Of a DNA stretch of 14,802 nt, positions 6,306 to 13,773 are shown one piece after another. The stretch is taken from contig QYQC01000030.1 in the NCBI GenBank assembly GCA_007280315.1, positions 1 through 14,802 on the forward strand, in the 5' to 3' direction. A program made the translations under genes and the position numbers. Positions within the stretch are counted from its first letter, which is position 1, and every line of letters begins with the position of its first letter. The DNA is from Betaproteobacteria bacterium. GTDB taxonomy: Bacteria; Pseudomonadota; Gammaproteobacteria; Burkholderiales; SG8-39. Under the pieces are notes generated by a model. That model saw only the letters and a program-made list of their open reading frames with translations. It made no database searches and had not been told where the DNA came from.

Positions 6306-7064
6306 ATGGAAATCGGCCACAAGATCATGGGCGAGGGCGCAGGCAGAGTGCTGATGCTGCACGGCTGGCTCGGTGACCAACGCATCTTCGAGCCCATGAT
6401 CGACAGCCTGAACCTGGAGAGCTTTACCTACGCCTTCATGGACTACCGCGGTTACGGCAGCTCGAATGAGCTGAGGGGCGCCTATACCATGGAGGAAATC
6501 GCGGGCGACGCATTCGCGCTGGCAGAGAAGCTGGGCTGGGACTGGTTCTTCGTGGTCGGTCATTGCATGGGCGGCATGGTGGCACAGCACATGCTGGCCG
6601 ACGATCCGGACAGGGTGCGCGCCGCCGTGCTGATCACGCCGGTGCCCGCCTGCGGCGTACGCTTTGACGAGGAGACCTGGGCGCTGTTTCACGGCGCCGC
6701 CGACGAGCCGATGAACCGTGCCGCCATCGTCGACTATTCCACCGGCACGCGCCTCAGCGCAACCTGGCTCGATGCGATCAGCGCGCGTTCCGTCGCAAGC
6801 ACCACGCGCGAGGCGTTCGCCGGTTACCTGGAGGCATGGACCAGGACCGACTTCAGCGCGCGCATGCAAGGTGTTTCAGCGCGCATGAAAGTGCTGGTGG
6901 GCGAATTCGACCCGGCGATCACGCCGCAGCTGATGAACGAAACCATCCTCGCCTGGAACGCCCGCGCTGAGATGGAAATCCTGCCCAACTGCGGCCACTA
7001 CCCCACGCTGGAAGCGCCGGTCTACCTGGCGACGGTAATGGAGCGGTATCTGGACGGCGAGTAA
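6306..7064 (+). CDS. Alpha/beta hydrolase with a cysteine nucleophile
   Basis: 252 residues, a single alpha/beta-hydrolase domain with no signal peptide, so cytoplasmic. The oxyanion-hole segment is LHGWLGDQ (18-25). The nucleophile elbow reads VVGHCMGGMVAQ (83-94), with Cys87 (TGC) where the family nearly always has Ser in GxSxG. The acid is Asp202 in VGEFDPAI, and the base His231 in NCGHYPTLEAP, as usual. DYRGYGSS (46-53) is the loop common to esterase/lactonase-like members. Cys nucleophiles occur in dienelactone hydrolase, but the substrate cannot be inferred. GGGAG at 6291-6295 lies 10 nt before the ATG. The aldo/keto reductase gene follows after 39 nt and may be in the same operon. The fold is sure, the function is not. 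Confidence 0.88.
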   Translation: MEIGHKIMGEGAGRVLMLHGWLGDQRIFEPMIDSLNLESFTYAFMDYRGYGSSNELRGAYTMEEIAGDAFALAEKLGWDWFFVVGHCMGGMVAQHMLADDPDRVRAAVLITPVPACGVRFDEETWALFHGAADEPMNRAAIVDYSTGTRLSATWLDAISARSVASTTREAFAGYLEAWTRTDFSARMQGVSARMKVLVGEFDPAITPQLMNETILAWNARAEMEILPNCGHYPTLEAPVYLATVMERYLDGE

Positions 7065-7103
7065 CGCCGCGTTGCGGCCGCATTCAAAAGGCGAAGCAGT
7101 CCC

Positions 7104-8012
7104 ATGCCCTCCCGCCGTGCACTGCTCAAGTTGCTTGCCGGATTGCCAGCCATGGCGATGATTGCGCCCGCACCTGCGGCAGGGGAAGCGCTCAGGCGTC
7201 CGATTCCAAAAACCGGTGAATTGCTGCACGCCGTCGGCCTGGGCACCTGGCAGACGTTCGATGTCGGCACCGATGCCGAAGGTCGCGCGGCCGCGCGCGA
7301 GGTGCTCGCGCGTTTCGTCAAGGCGGGCGGGCAGATGGTCGACAGCTCGCCCATGTATGGAAGTTCGGAATCGGTGGTTGGCGATCTGGCCGCGGATCTG
7401 GGCGTGGAGAAATCCCTGTTTCTCGCAACCAAGGTCTGGACCAGCGGGCGCGAGGCGGGCATGCGGCAGATGGAACAGTCGATGCGCCGCATGCAGACGA
7501 AGCGCATGGATCTGATGCAGGTGCATAACCTGAAAGACGTGCACACGCATCTCAAAACGCTGCGCGAATGGAAGGCGCAGGGAAAAATCCGCTATATCGG
7601 CATCACCCATTACGATGAAGGCGCGTACGCCGATCTGGAGCGCTTGATCAGGTCGGAGAAACTCGACTTCGCGCAGTTCAACTACAACGTGATGAGCACC
7701 GAAGCGGAGGCGCGCCTGCTGCCGCTATGCGCGGAATATCAGACCGCGGTGATCGTCAACCGCCCGTTCGAGGAGGGGGCGCTGTTCCGCATGGTGAAGG
7801 GAAAGGCACTGCCCAAATGGGCGGAGGAATTCGACTGCAACAGCTGGGCGCGCTTCTTTCTGAAATTCATCCTGTCCCATCCGGCGGTGACCTGCGCCAT
7901 TCCCGCCACGCGCAATCCGGACTACCTGACGGACAACATGGGCGCAGCGCTCGGGCGTCTGCCCGATGCGGCGATGCGCCGGCGCATGGTTGAGCACATG
8001 CGGAAGATCTAG
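7104..8012 (+). CDS. Aldo/keto reductase with a twin-arginine (Tat) signal
   Basis: 302 residues. The N-terminus MPSRRALLKLLAGLPAMAM is a Tat-type signal: SRRxLLK, a hydrophobic stretch and an APAPAAG cleavage-like region around residue 27. The mature part is an aldo/keto reductase TIM barrel with the full tetrad: Asp80 (MVDSSPMYG), Tyr85, Lys110 (LATKVW) and His141 (MQVHNLKD). The C-terminal CAIPATRNPDYLTDNM (264-279) is the NADP(H)-binding region. The family reduces carbonyls with NADPH. A Tat signal implies that the enzyme folds, perhaps with bound cofactor, before export to the periplasm. It lies 39 nt after the hydrolase gene and likely in one transcript. Substrate unknown. Confidence 0.92.
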   Translation: MPSRRALLKLLAGLPAMAMIAPAPAAGEALRRPIPKTGELLHAVGLGTWQTFDVGTDAEGRAAAREVLARFVKAGGQMVDSSPMYGSSESVVGDLAADLGVEKSLFLATKVWTSGREAGMRQMEQSMRRMQTKRMDLMQVHNLKDVHTHLKTLREWKAQGKIRYIGITHYDEGAYADLERLIRSEKLDFAQFNYNVMSTEAEARLLPLCAEYQTAVIVNRPFEEGALFRMVKGKALPKWAEEFDCNSWARFFLKFILSHPAVTCAIPATRNPDYLTDNMGAALGRLPDAAMRRRMVEHMRKI

Positions 8013-8070
8013 TTCGCCGTCAGATCGCACCTGGCATATGCGGCGTTGCAACTGCCGGCATTTTTCAAGA

Positions 8071-8090
8071 GCGGAGATTGCGCGCTCCGC
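8071..8090. repeat. Small inverted repeat GCGGAG/CTCCGC
   Basis: A 6-bp stem GCGGAG / CTCCGC with an 8-nt loop, 58 nt after the end of the aldo/keto reductase gene. It opens a run of hairpins between the two convergent genes. Confidence 0.5.
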
Positions 8091-8095
8091 GCGCC

Positions 8096-8146
8096 AACCG
8101 TGTTTCTGGTACGGATGAAAAGCGTATCCGTACCAAAAACACGGTT
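8096..8146. repeat. 51-nt hairpin H1 in the convergent intergenic region
   Basis: AACCGTGTTT pairs with AAACACGGTT (10 bp). After a single C-A mismatch, TGGTACGGAT pairs with ATCCGTACCA (10 bp) and one G-T closes a 7-nt loop AAAAGCG. No T-tract follows on either strand. On the minus strand the mismatch becomes a G-U pair. It may act as a bidirectional block or mRNA 3'-end stabiliser, or be a REP-like element. Confidence 0.85.
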
Positions 8147-8188
8147 ATGAAAGAAGGCAACAACGGGTTTGGGGTGGGTTTTATCCAA

Positions 8189-8239
8189 GATCGTTGATCG
8201 CGCGCGGATGTGCTTTTCATCCGTGCGCAATCAACGATC
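8189..8239. repeat. 51-nt hairpin H2 in the convergent intergenic region
   Basis: GATCGTTGAT pairs with ATCAACGATC (10 bp). Then comes a C-A mismatch and an 11-bp stem (GCGCGCGGATG with CATCCGTGCGC, one wobble), with a 7-nt loop TGCTTTT. Size, mismatch position and loop match H1 although the outer arms differ. Confidence 0.85.
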
Positions 8240-8240
8240 C

Positions 8241-8264
8241 GCGCGGACGGCTTTTCGTCCGCGC
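8241..8264. repeat. Hairpin H3 next to the end of the MgtC/DUF4010 gene
   Basis: GCGCGGACG / CGTCCGCGC, a perfect 9-bp stem with loop GCTTTT, 5 nt beyond the stop of the 8270-9535 gene. The core CGGACG-GCTTTT-CGTCCG is close to the apical part of H2 (CGGATG-TGCTTTT-CATCCG). Confidence 0.8.
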
Positions 8265-8269
8265 AAATC

Positions 8270-9535
8270 TCAAGCCGGAAGGAAGACGAGGACCAGGCCA
8301 GCGCCGGCCGCCGCAGCCAGCATCGGCGCTGCGCAACGGCGGGCGAGCACGCCGCCGCCGACGACGAACACCAGTCCCAGCTTGAACGCGATGTTCGAAA
8401 CCAGCGCGAGCACAATGGTGCTGACAGCCTGAAACGGCTGTAGTGCACCCAGATCGTACAGGCGCAGCGTGGACAGCGTGATCGCGTCCACGTCGGTGAG
8501 GCCGGACACCAGCGCCACTGCATATAGCCCGCGGCTGCCGGCTACGTCCGACAGCCAGGCGGAACAGAACAGAACCACGCCGAACAGCAGTCCGAATCCG
8601 AGTGCGGCGCGAATTTCGGTGGGGTTGCGAATCTCAGGGAGTTCGCGTACGGACTGCTGGCCCAGTTTGCGCCACCAGTACAGCGTACCTGCAGCGCCGC
8701 AGGCGAACGCGCCGGCCAGCGCCGGCAGCAAGAGCGGCACGATGGCAGGGGCGACGACGCCCGCCAGAACCGCCAGCCGCGCGGGTACCACCAGGTTTGC
8801 GGTAAGGATCACCACTGCTGCGAGTTGCAGCATGCCGGGGTCGCGTGCGTGGCGCGCGTAGACCATGCTGGTTGCGGTGCTCGACACCAGACCGCCCATC
8901 AGGCCCAGGAGCAGCACGCCATGGCGCCCGCCGGTCAGGCGCAGCGCGACGTAGCCGGCGAGACTGATGCCCGAGATCAGTACCACCATGAGCCAGATCT
9001 GGTAGGGGTTGAGTGCGTTGTAGGGTCCGAAGCTCTGGTTGGGCAGTACCGGCAGGATGACGAAACTCAAGGCGGCGAACTGCAGGATGGAGAGCAGATC
9101 CTGGCGCGTCAGACTTTGCGAAAGGCCACGCAGCTCCGGTTTGAAGTAGAGCAGCATGGTGGTGAGCACCCCCAGCATGACCGCCAGCGTCGGATAGCCG
9201 AGCCAGATCAGCGCGCCCAGGCTGTAGCAGACGCACACCGCCGCAACGGAGGTCGTCCCGGGATCAGCTGCCGCGTCGGACGTGCGCGCGTTGGCTGCGA
9301 TCATCATCAGGCCGACCAGGATCAAGCCCGCAGCGAGGATCCAGGGCGATCCGGTCTTGCCGGCGATCAGTGCGGTGAGCGTACCGAGGAGCGCGACCAG
9401 GGCAAAGGTGCGCAGGCCGGCCCTGCTCGCCGGATTGCGCTCGCGCTCCAGGCCGATCAAAAGGCCCAGAGCCAGGCTGGTGACGAACGCCGGAAGCGGT
9501 GCCAGGCCGGTGGTTTCGAGAAAGCCGAAGTTCAT
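8270..9535 (-). CDS. MgtC/SapB-type membrane protein with DUF4010 domain
   Basis: 421 residues, mostly membrane helices. The N-terminal part (about 15-120) is MgtC/SapB-like, with LALGLLIGLERERN (21-34) and RAGLRTFALVALLG. The C-terminal part has the DUF4010 signature ALGFGLLFGVVLF...GLYAVALVSGLTDVDAITLS. The family sits in the inner membrane; its function is not settled. The start at ATG 9535 is chosen because its ATGA overlaps the recJ stop and GGGAG lies 9 nt upstream, a typical translational-coupling arrangement; an in-frame ATG at 9550 is less likely. It is therefore probably expressed with recJ. In many proteobacteria prfB follows recJ, so this gene and the plus-strand hydrolase/reductase pair appear to be insertions in that order. 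Confidence 0.9.
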   Translation of the reverse strand: MNFGFLETTGLAPLPAFVTSLALGLLIGLERERNPASRAGLRTFALVALLGTLTALIAGKTGSPWILAAGLILVGLMMIAANARTSDAAADPGTTSVAAVCVCYSLGALIWLGYPTLAVMLGVLTTMLLYFKPELRGLSQSLTRQDLLSILQFAALSFVILPVLPNQSFGPYNALNPYQIWLMVVLISGISLAGYVALRLTGGRHGVLLLGLMGGLVSSTATSMVYARHARDPGMLQLAAVVILTANLVVPARLAVLAGVVAPAIVPLLLPALAGAFACGAAGTLYWWRKLGQQSVRELPEIRNPTEIRAALGFGLLFGVVLFCSAWLSDVAGSRGLYAVALVSGLTDVDAITLSTLRLYDLGALQPFQAVSTIVLALVSNIAFKLGLVFVVGGGVLARRCAAPMLAAAAGAGLVLVFLPA

Positions 9536-11289
9536 GCGGCGCTCTCCCAATCCTCCACGATGAGCTGTACGCTCTGCACACCATTGTACTCGTTCAGCGC
9601 CAGCCGGTAGGCGGCGCGGATAGTCGCGCTCGCCGGTAGGAGCGAATTAAAACGGATCGCATCGTAGGATCTGCCATCCTTTTGCAGGCGCAATTTCAGG
9701 TGCTTTTCCCCGACCACGCGCTGGCTGGCGACACTGAAGCGGTCGCAGAACAACGGTTGCGGGAAACCCTGGCCCCAGACCTCGTGCTCCAGCATGCGGA
9801 TCGTATCCAGGTTCATGTAAGCCGATTCGAGCGGCCCGTCGGTGTCGATGCTGCGCGCGAGATCGCCGGGTGCGAGCAGGTCGCGCACGATGGCCTCGAA
9901 CAATTCGCCGAATTGCGCCAGGCTCTCGCTGCGAATGGTAAGTCCGGCGGCGGCGGCATGGCCGCCAAAGCGCAGGATCAGGCCGGGCGCGCGCTTGGTG
10001 ACAAGATCGAGCGCGTCGCGCAAATGCAGGCCCGGGATCGATCGCCCCGATCCCTTCAATTCGCCCGCATTGCCCGCGGCAAACGCGATCACCGGCCGGT
10101 GCAGGCGGTCCTTGATGCGCGCGGCGAGTATCCCCACCACGCCCTGATGCCAGGACGGATCGTAGAGCGACCGGGTGTAGGCGGCTTCTGCCTCCGCGTC
10201 CGCATCGCTACCCAGCCCCTCCAGCATGGCGAGCGCCTGCTCCTGCATGCCGCCCTCGATTTCGCGCCGTTCGCGGTTCAGCTGATCCAGCTGCTGCGCG
10301 ATGTTAAGCGCACGCGCAGTGTCGTCGGTGATCAGGCACTCGATGCCGAGCGCCATGTCGGCGAGGCGCCCGGCGGCGTTGAGCCGTGGCCCGGCGGCGA
10401 AGCCGAGGTCGAAACAGGAAGCGCGCCGGGCTTCGCGCCCGGCGACGCGCAGCAGCGCTGCGATGCCGGCCTGCATCTTGCCCGCGCGCAGGCGCTTGAG
10501 CCCCTGCGCCACCAGGATGCGGTTGTTGCGATCCAGTCGCACCACGTCGGCCACCGTGCCCAGTGCCACCAGATCGAGCAGCGTCGCGAGATTGAATTCT
10601 GAAATCCCCCGGCCTTCGGCCACGCCTTTTTTCAAAGGGGGCGGGGTAAACCAGCCGCGCCGGCGCAGCTCGGCGCGGAGCGCGAGCATGACGTAGAACA
10701 TCACGCCGACTCCGGCGATGGCCTTGCTCGGAAAATCGCAGCCCGGTTGATTCGGATTGACGATGCAGCTGGCCTGCGGCAGCGCGTCTCCGGGCAGATG
10801 ATGGTCGGTGATCAGCGTGGCGATGCCAAGTACATTCGCGCGCGCCACGCCTTCGTTGCTGGCGATTCCGTTGTCGACGGTGATCAGCAGGTCGGGACGC
10901 CGCGGCTGGCGCGCGGCGAGCTCGACGATTTCCGGCGTGAGTCCATAGCCGAATTCGAAACGGTTGGGCACGAGATAGCCTACGTCGGCGCCGAAGGCGG
11001 AGAGGGCGCGCACGCCGACGGCGCAGGCGGTGGCGCCGTCGCAATCGTAGTCAGCGACAATCAGCAGGCGCCGCCCGGCTTCGATGGCGTCGGCGAGCAG
11101 CACCGCGGCTTTGGCCGCATGCAACAGCCGCTCCGGTGGAATCAGGCCGGAGAATTCGCTCTCCACTTCGCCTTTGTCCTTTACGCCGCGCGCGGCATAG
11201 AGCTGCGCCAGCACCGGATGCAGGCCCTGCTGCATCAGCATGTCGCGCGCGCGTTGTGGAACAGGTCGGGTGAGAATGCGCGGGGTCAT
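9532..11289 (-). CDS. recJ: Single-stranded-DNA-specific exonuclease RecJ
   Basis: 585 residues, the usual length is about 575. RecJ degrades single-stranded DNA 5' to 3' in RecF-pathway recombination, mismatch repair and base excision repair. Metal-binding motifs of the DHH superfamily are present: DYDCDG (80-85), DNGI (139-142), DHH (162-164) and TVADVV (245-250). The DHHA1 domain has GGHAAAAG (442-449) and the OB domain follows, ending QLIVEDWESAA. The start MTPRILTRPVP fits the family, but no clear Shine-Dalgarno precedes it; palindrome E ends 16 nt upstream. Residues about 215-229 (PPPLKKGVAEGRGIS) form an insert after RGWF, roughly ten residues longer than my memory of E. coli RecJ, and are encoded by a palindromic DNA stretch. 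The catalytic motifs are untouched. Confidence 0.97.
   Translation of the reverse strand: MTPRILTRPVPQRARDMLMQQGLHPVLAQLYAARGVKDKGEVESEFSGLIPPERLLHAAKAAVLLADAIEAGRRLLIVADYDCDGATACAVGVRALSAFGADVGYLVPNRFEFGYGLTPEIVELAARQPRRPDLLITVDNGIASNEGVARANVLGIATLITDHHLPGDALPQASCIVNPNQPGCDFPSKAIAGVGVMFYVMLALRAELRRRGWFTPPPLKKGVAEGRGISEFNLATLLDLVALGTVADVVRLDRNNRILVAQGLKRLRAGKMQAGIAALLRVAGREARRASCFDLGFAAGPRLNAAGRLADMALGIECLITDDTARALNIAQQLDQLNRERREIEGGMQEQALAMLEGLGSDADAEAEAAYTRSLYDPSWHQGVVGILAARIKDRLHRPVIAFAAGNAGELKGSGRSIPGLHLRDALDLVTKRAPGLILRFGGHAAAAGLTIRSESLAQFGELFEAIVRDLLAPGDLARSIDTDGPLESAYMNLDTIRMLEHEVWGQGFPQPLFCDRFSVASQRVVGEKHLKLRLQKDGRSYDAIRFNSLLPASATIRAAYRLALNEYNGVQSVQLIVEDWESAA
10603..10647 (-). repeat. 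Palindromic repeat apparently inserted in frame in recJ
   Basis: On the plus strand CCCCC (10606-10610) faces GGGGG (10637-10641). Between them are GGCC-TTC-GGCC (10611-10621) and CCTTT-TTTC-AAAGG. Read as recJ it encodes a Pro/Lys/Gly-rich stretch without counterpart in the conserved core. It looks like a small intergenic-type repeat captured in a surface loop. Confidence 0.55.
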
Positions 11290-11305
11290 CGTGATCGCAT
11301 CAAGC

Positions 11306-11388
11306 CGTCATTCCGAGGGCGCAGCCCGAGGAATCTGCTTTTGTTTGTCTTGGCAAAAAGCAGATCCCTCACTGCGTTCGGGATGACG
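11306..11388. repeat. Interspersed palindrome, copy E (inverted orientation)
   Basis: 83 nt. CGTCATTCCGA / TCGGGATGACG outer arms (one wobble) and AGGAATCTGCTTTT / AAAAGCAGATCCCT inner arms (one mismatch). The GGGC-GCA-GCCC mini-hairpin is in the left half, so this copy is inverted relative to A-C. The terminal pair is C-G where the others have T-A, a compensated change. It fills most of the 115-nt gap between the RpfE-type gene and recJ, with about 16 nt left on each side. Confidence 0.9.
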
Positions 11389-11404
11389 TTCTCCTGATTT
11401 TTCA

Positions 11405-12448
11405 TTACGATAAACCTTCGACGTAAGCCAGTAATGGCTTTACCCGCCGCCAAAAGCGGCGCAGGTCGCCGCGCGTGACCTCGACCGAAAACGCGCCTCC
11501 GGCTCCGAGCGCATGCAGGCTCAGCATGCCGATACGTTCCTGTCTGAGTGCTTCGAGCAGAGGCGCGAACCAGTCGCGCTCCAGCTGCGCCAGGTTTTCG
11601 CGCCAGCGGTGCGCATCGCCGTATTGCGCGGCGCCGCACAGCCGGTCGAGCAGGATCAGGTTCACGCTCTGGCTGGCGCTCGCGCGCAGCAGATCCACGC
11701 CGCTGTCGGGCAGATCGTGCGCGGCGATATGCGCTGAGCGCGCGAGCCCCGCGGCGAGCGCGTCCCTGGACCAGACCGCATTGAACTTCGCCGCCGCCGT
11801 GTCCCGTAGTTCGCCTCCGCCCCAGGGCCAGACGCTGTTGATCGGCAGTTCGCCTGCGCTTTCCCTGGCTTCGTTGACCGCATGGCCGTGCAGCAGCATC
11901 TGAATTTCGTTCAGACGCGCGCGCCAGATCGATGCGTCGGCGCCGCGCGGCAGCAGGGCATCGATGCTCCTGCCTGCGGCTTCGGCAAGCGGCGTCGTTT
12001 CCAGCGCCGGCGCGCGTTCGGTTCGCAGATACCAGCGGTCAGGCCGCAGCGGATAAAAGGCGAGGCCGTCCGCGGAAAAATGCGCGTTGAGGCTGTCGGC
12101 AAGTTGTACGGCTTCCTGCTGCGTCACGCTGAATACGCCGCTGTCGGCCAGCACCAGCTGATTGCCGTCGAGCCGCAGATGAACCGGATCGGCGCGCAGC
12201 CAATGCCGGCCGCCCGGTTCGCCGCCATCGGCGAGCAGGCAGAAGGGCGCGACCGGCCAGTCTGTTTGTCTTTCAACGCCGAAGCGCCGGCACAGCCAGG
12301 CTGCGGTCGATTCGGCGTCGGCGTCGTCGCTCTTTCGCCGACCTTTGGCCAGGAGCCGTTCCAGCGCCGGGGTGTCGAGATCACGGTAGATGTCGCGCAA
12401 TTCCCGCTCGGGCCAGAACAGATCGGGAAGCAGCAGATGGCAATGCAT
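11405..12448 (-). CDS. RpfE-type / COG4255-like conserved hypothetical protein
   Basis: 347 residues from ATG 12448 (MHCHLLLPDLFWPE); a longer frame begins at 12574 but runs into the lolC start region. The motifs LRADPVHLRLDGNQLVL (84-100) and MLLHGHAVNEARESAG with LPINSVWPWGGG (184-212) fit a conserved family usually annotated as RpfE-type regulatory protein or, loosely, as phosphoglycerate mutase-like. No signal peptide or membrane helix is seen. The biochemical role is unknown to me, and the assignment rests on remembered family patterns and on the position before recJ, which matches my memory of the Xanthomonas rpf region. No strong ribosome-binding site is visible. It is divergent from lolC with 74 bp between the starts. 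Confidence 0.7.
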   Translation of the reverse strand: MHCHLLLPDLFWPERELRDIYRDLDTPALERLLAKGRRKSDDADAESTAAWLCRRFGVERQTDWPVAPFCLLADGGEPGGRHWLRADPVHLRLDGNQLVLADSGVFSVTQQEAVQLADSLNAHFSADGLAFYPLRPDRWYLRTERAPALETTPLAEAAGRSIDALLPRGADASIWRARLNEIQMLLHGHAVNEARESAGELPINSVWPWGGGELRDTAAAKFNAVWSRDALAAGLARSAHIAAHDLPDSGVDLLRASASQSVNLILLDRLCGAAQYGDAHRWRENLAQLERDWFAPLLEALRQERIGMLSLHALGAGGAFSVEVTRGDLRRFWRRVKPLLAYVEGLS

Positions 12449-12522
12449 GGCAAAGTTTATCACTGCAGCATGTGCATTAGCCGGGCGCGAGTATGTCAAA
12501 ATACCGCGGAACGATAGCCACA

Positions 12523-13773
12523 ATGACCCGACTCCCCTACGAACTGTTCGTCGGCCTGCGCTACACGCGCGCAAAGCGGCGCAACCATTTCATCTCCTTC
12601 ATTTCGCTCACGTCGATGCTGGGCATCGCGCTCGGGGTGGCGGCGCTGATTACGGTGCTGTCGGTAATGAACGGGTTCCAGAACGAACTGCGCACGCGCA
12701 TTCTCGGCGTCGCCTCGCACGCGCAGATCAGCGGGCCGGGCGACGTGCTCTCGGGCTGGGAGGCGGTGGCCGAAATTGCCGCCGCCGATTCGCGGGTGGT
12801 CGCCGCGGCGCCCTATGTCAACGTGCAGGGCATGCTCACCTACGACGGCGCGGTGCGTGGTGCGCTCATCCGCGGAATACTGCCGGCGCGCGAGGCGCAG
12901 GTGGCGGAGTTCGGCGGCCACATGAAGCTGGGCACGCCGGCGGCGCTCAAGCCGGGCGAATTCGGCATCGTGCTCGGCGCCGAGCTCGCGCGTGCGCTTG
13001 CGGCGACGCTCGGCGACAAAGTCACACTGATCGCGCCGCAGGGGCAGGTGACGCCGGCCGGCATCGTGCCGCGGCTGAAGCAGTTCCGCGTGGTCGGAAT
13101 CTTCGAGATGGGCATGTTTGAATACGATTCCGGCCTGGCGCTGATCCACCTCGAGGATGCGCAGAAGCTGTACCGCATGGAGGACAAGGTATCCGGCGTG
13201 CGCCTGAAGCTGCGCGATCTGTTCCAGTCGCGGCAGGTGGCGCTGGCGCTGCTGCCGAAACTGGGCGCCGATGCGTACATCAGCGACTGGACCCGCAGCC
13301 ACGCCAATTTTTTCCGTGCGGTACAGATGGAAAAGAACGTGATGTTCATCATCCTGCTGCTGATCGTCGCGGTGGCCGCGTTCAACATCGTTTCCACCCT
13401 GGTGATGGCGGTCACCGACAAGCAGTCCGACATCGCCATCCTGCGCACGCTGGGCGCGGCGCCGTCGGGCATCATGGCCATATTCATCGTGCAGGGCGCG
13501 CTGATCGGCGTCATCGGCACCCTGATCGGCGTCGGCGGCGGCGTGCTGCTCGCGCTCAACATCGATGTGGTGGTGCCGTTCCTGGAGAGCCTGTTCAACG
13601 TCCACTTCCTGGCGAAGGACATCTACTACATCAGCGAGCTGCCCTCCGAGCTGCTGTGGAAAGATGTCGTCACCATCGCCGCCGTGTCCTTTGTACTCAG
13701 TCTGCTCGCCACGCTGTATCCGAGCTGGCGCGCGTCGCGGGTGAATCCGGCCGAGGCCCTGCGCTATGAGTGA
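12523..13773 (+). CDS. lolC: Lipoprotein-releasing ABC transporter permease LolC/E
   Basis: 416 residues from ATG 12523, chosen since MTRLPYELFVGLRYTRAKRRNHFISFISL matches the usual family N-terminus (segment starts MTRLPYELF); an upstream ATG at 12493 would add ten residues. Helix 1 is about residues 24-48 (SMLGIALGVAALITVLSVMNG). A large periplasmic domain follows (to about 260), then three more helices (MFIILLLIVAVAAFNIVSTL and two later), giving the MacB/FtsX-type topology. DIAILRTLGAAPSGI is the coupling region to the ATPase. With LolD it extracts outer-membrane lipoproteins from the inner membrane and hands them to LolA. The stop overlaps lolD by 8 bp, so the two are coupled. No second permease gene follows lolD in the window, so this may be the single-permease type. 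Confidence 0.94.
   Translation: MTRLPYELFVGLRYTRAKRRNHFISFISLTSMLGIALGVAALITVLSVMNGFQNELRTRILGVASHAQISGPGDVLSGWEAVAEIAAADSRVVAAAPYVNVQGMLTYDGAVRGALIRGILPAREAQVAEFGGHMKLGTPAALKPGEFGIVLGAELARALAATLGDKVTLIAPQGQVTPAGIVPRLKQFRVVGIFEMGMFEYDSGLALIHLEDAQKLYRMEDKVSGVRLKLRDLFQSRQVALALLPKLGADAYISDWTRSHANFFRAVQMEKNVMFIILLLIVAVAAFNIVSTLVMAVTDKQSDIAILRTLGAAPSGIMAIFIVQGALIGVIGTLIGVGGGVLLALNIDVVVPFLESLFNVHFLAKDIYYISELPSELLWKDVVTIAAVSFVLSLLATLYPSWRASRVNPAEALRYE

Noticed and set aside
8096..8264. Rho-independent terminators
   Set aside because: The stems are strong but no T-tract follows on either strand, so I list them as repeats.
9682..10602. 306-residue plus-strand frame opposite recJ
   Set aside because: Antisense to all of the conserved RecJ motifs; no sign of a real protein.
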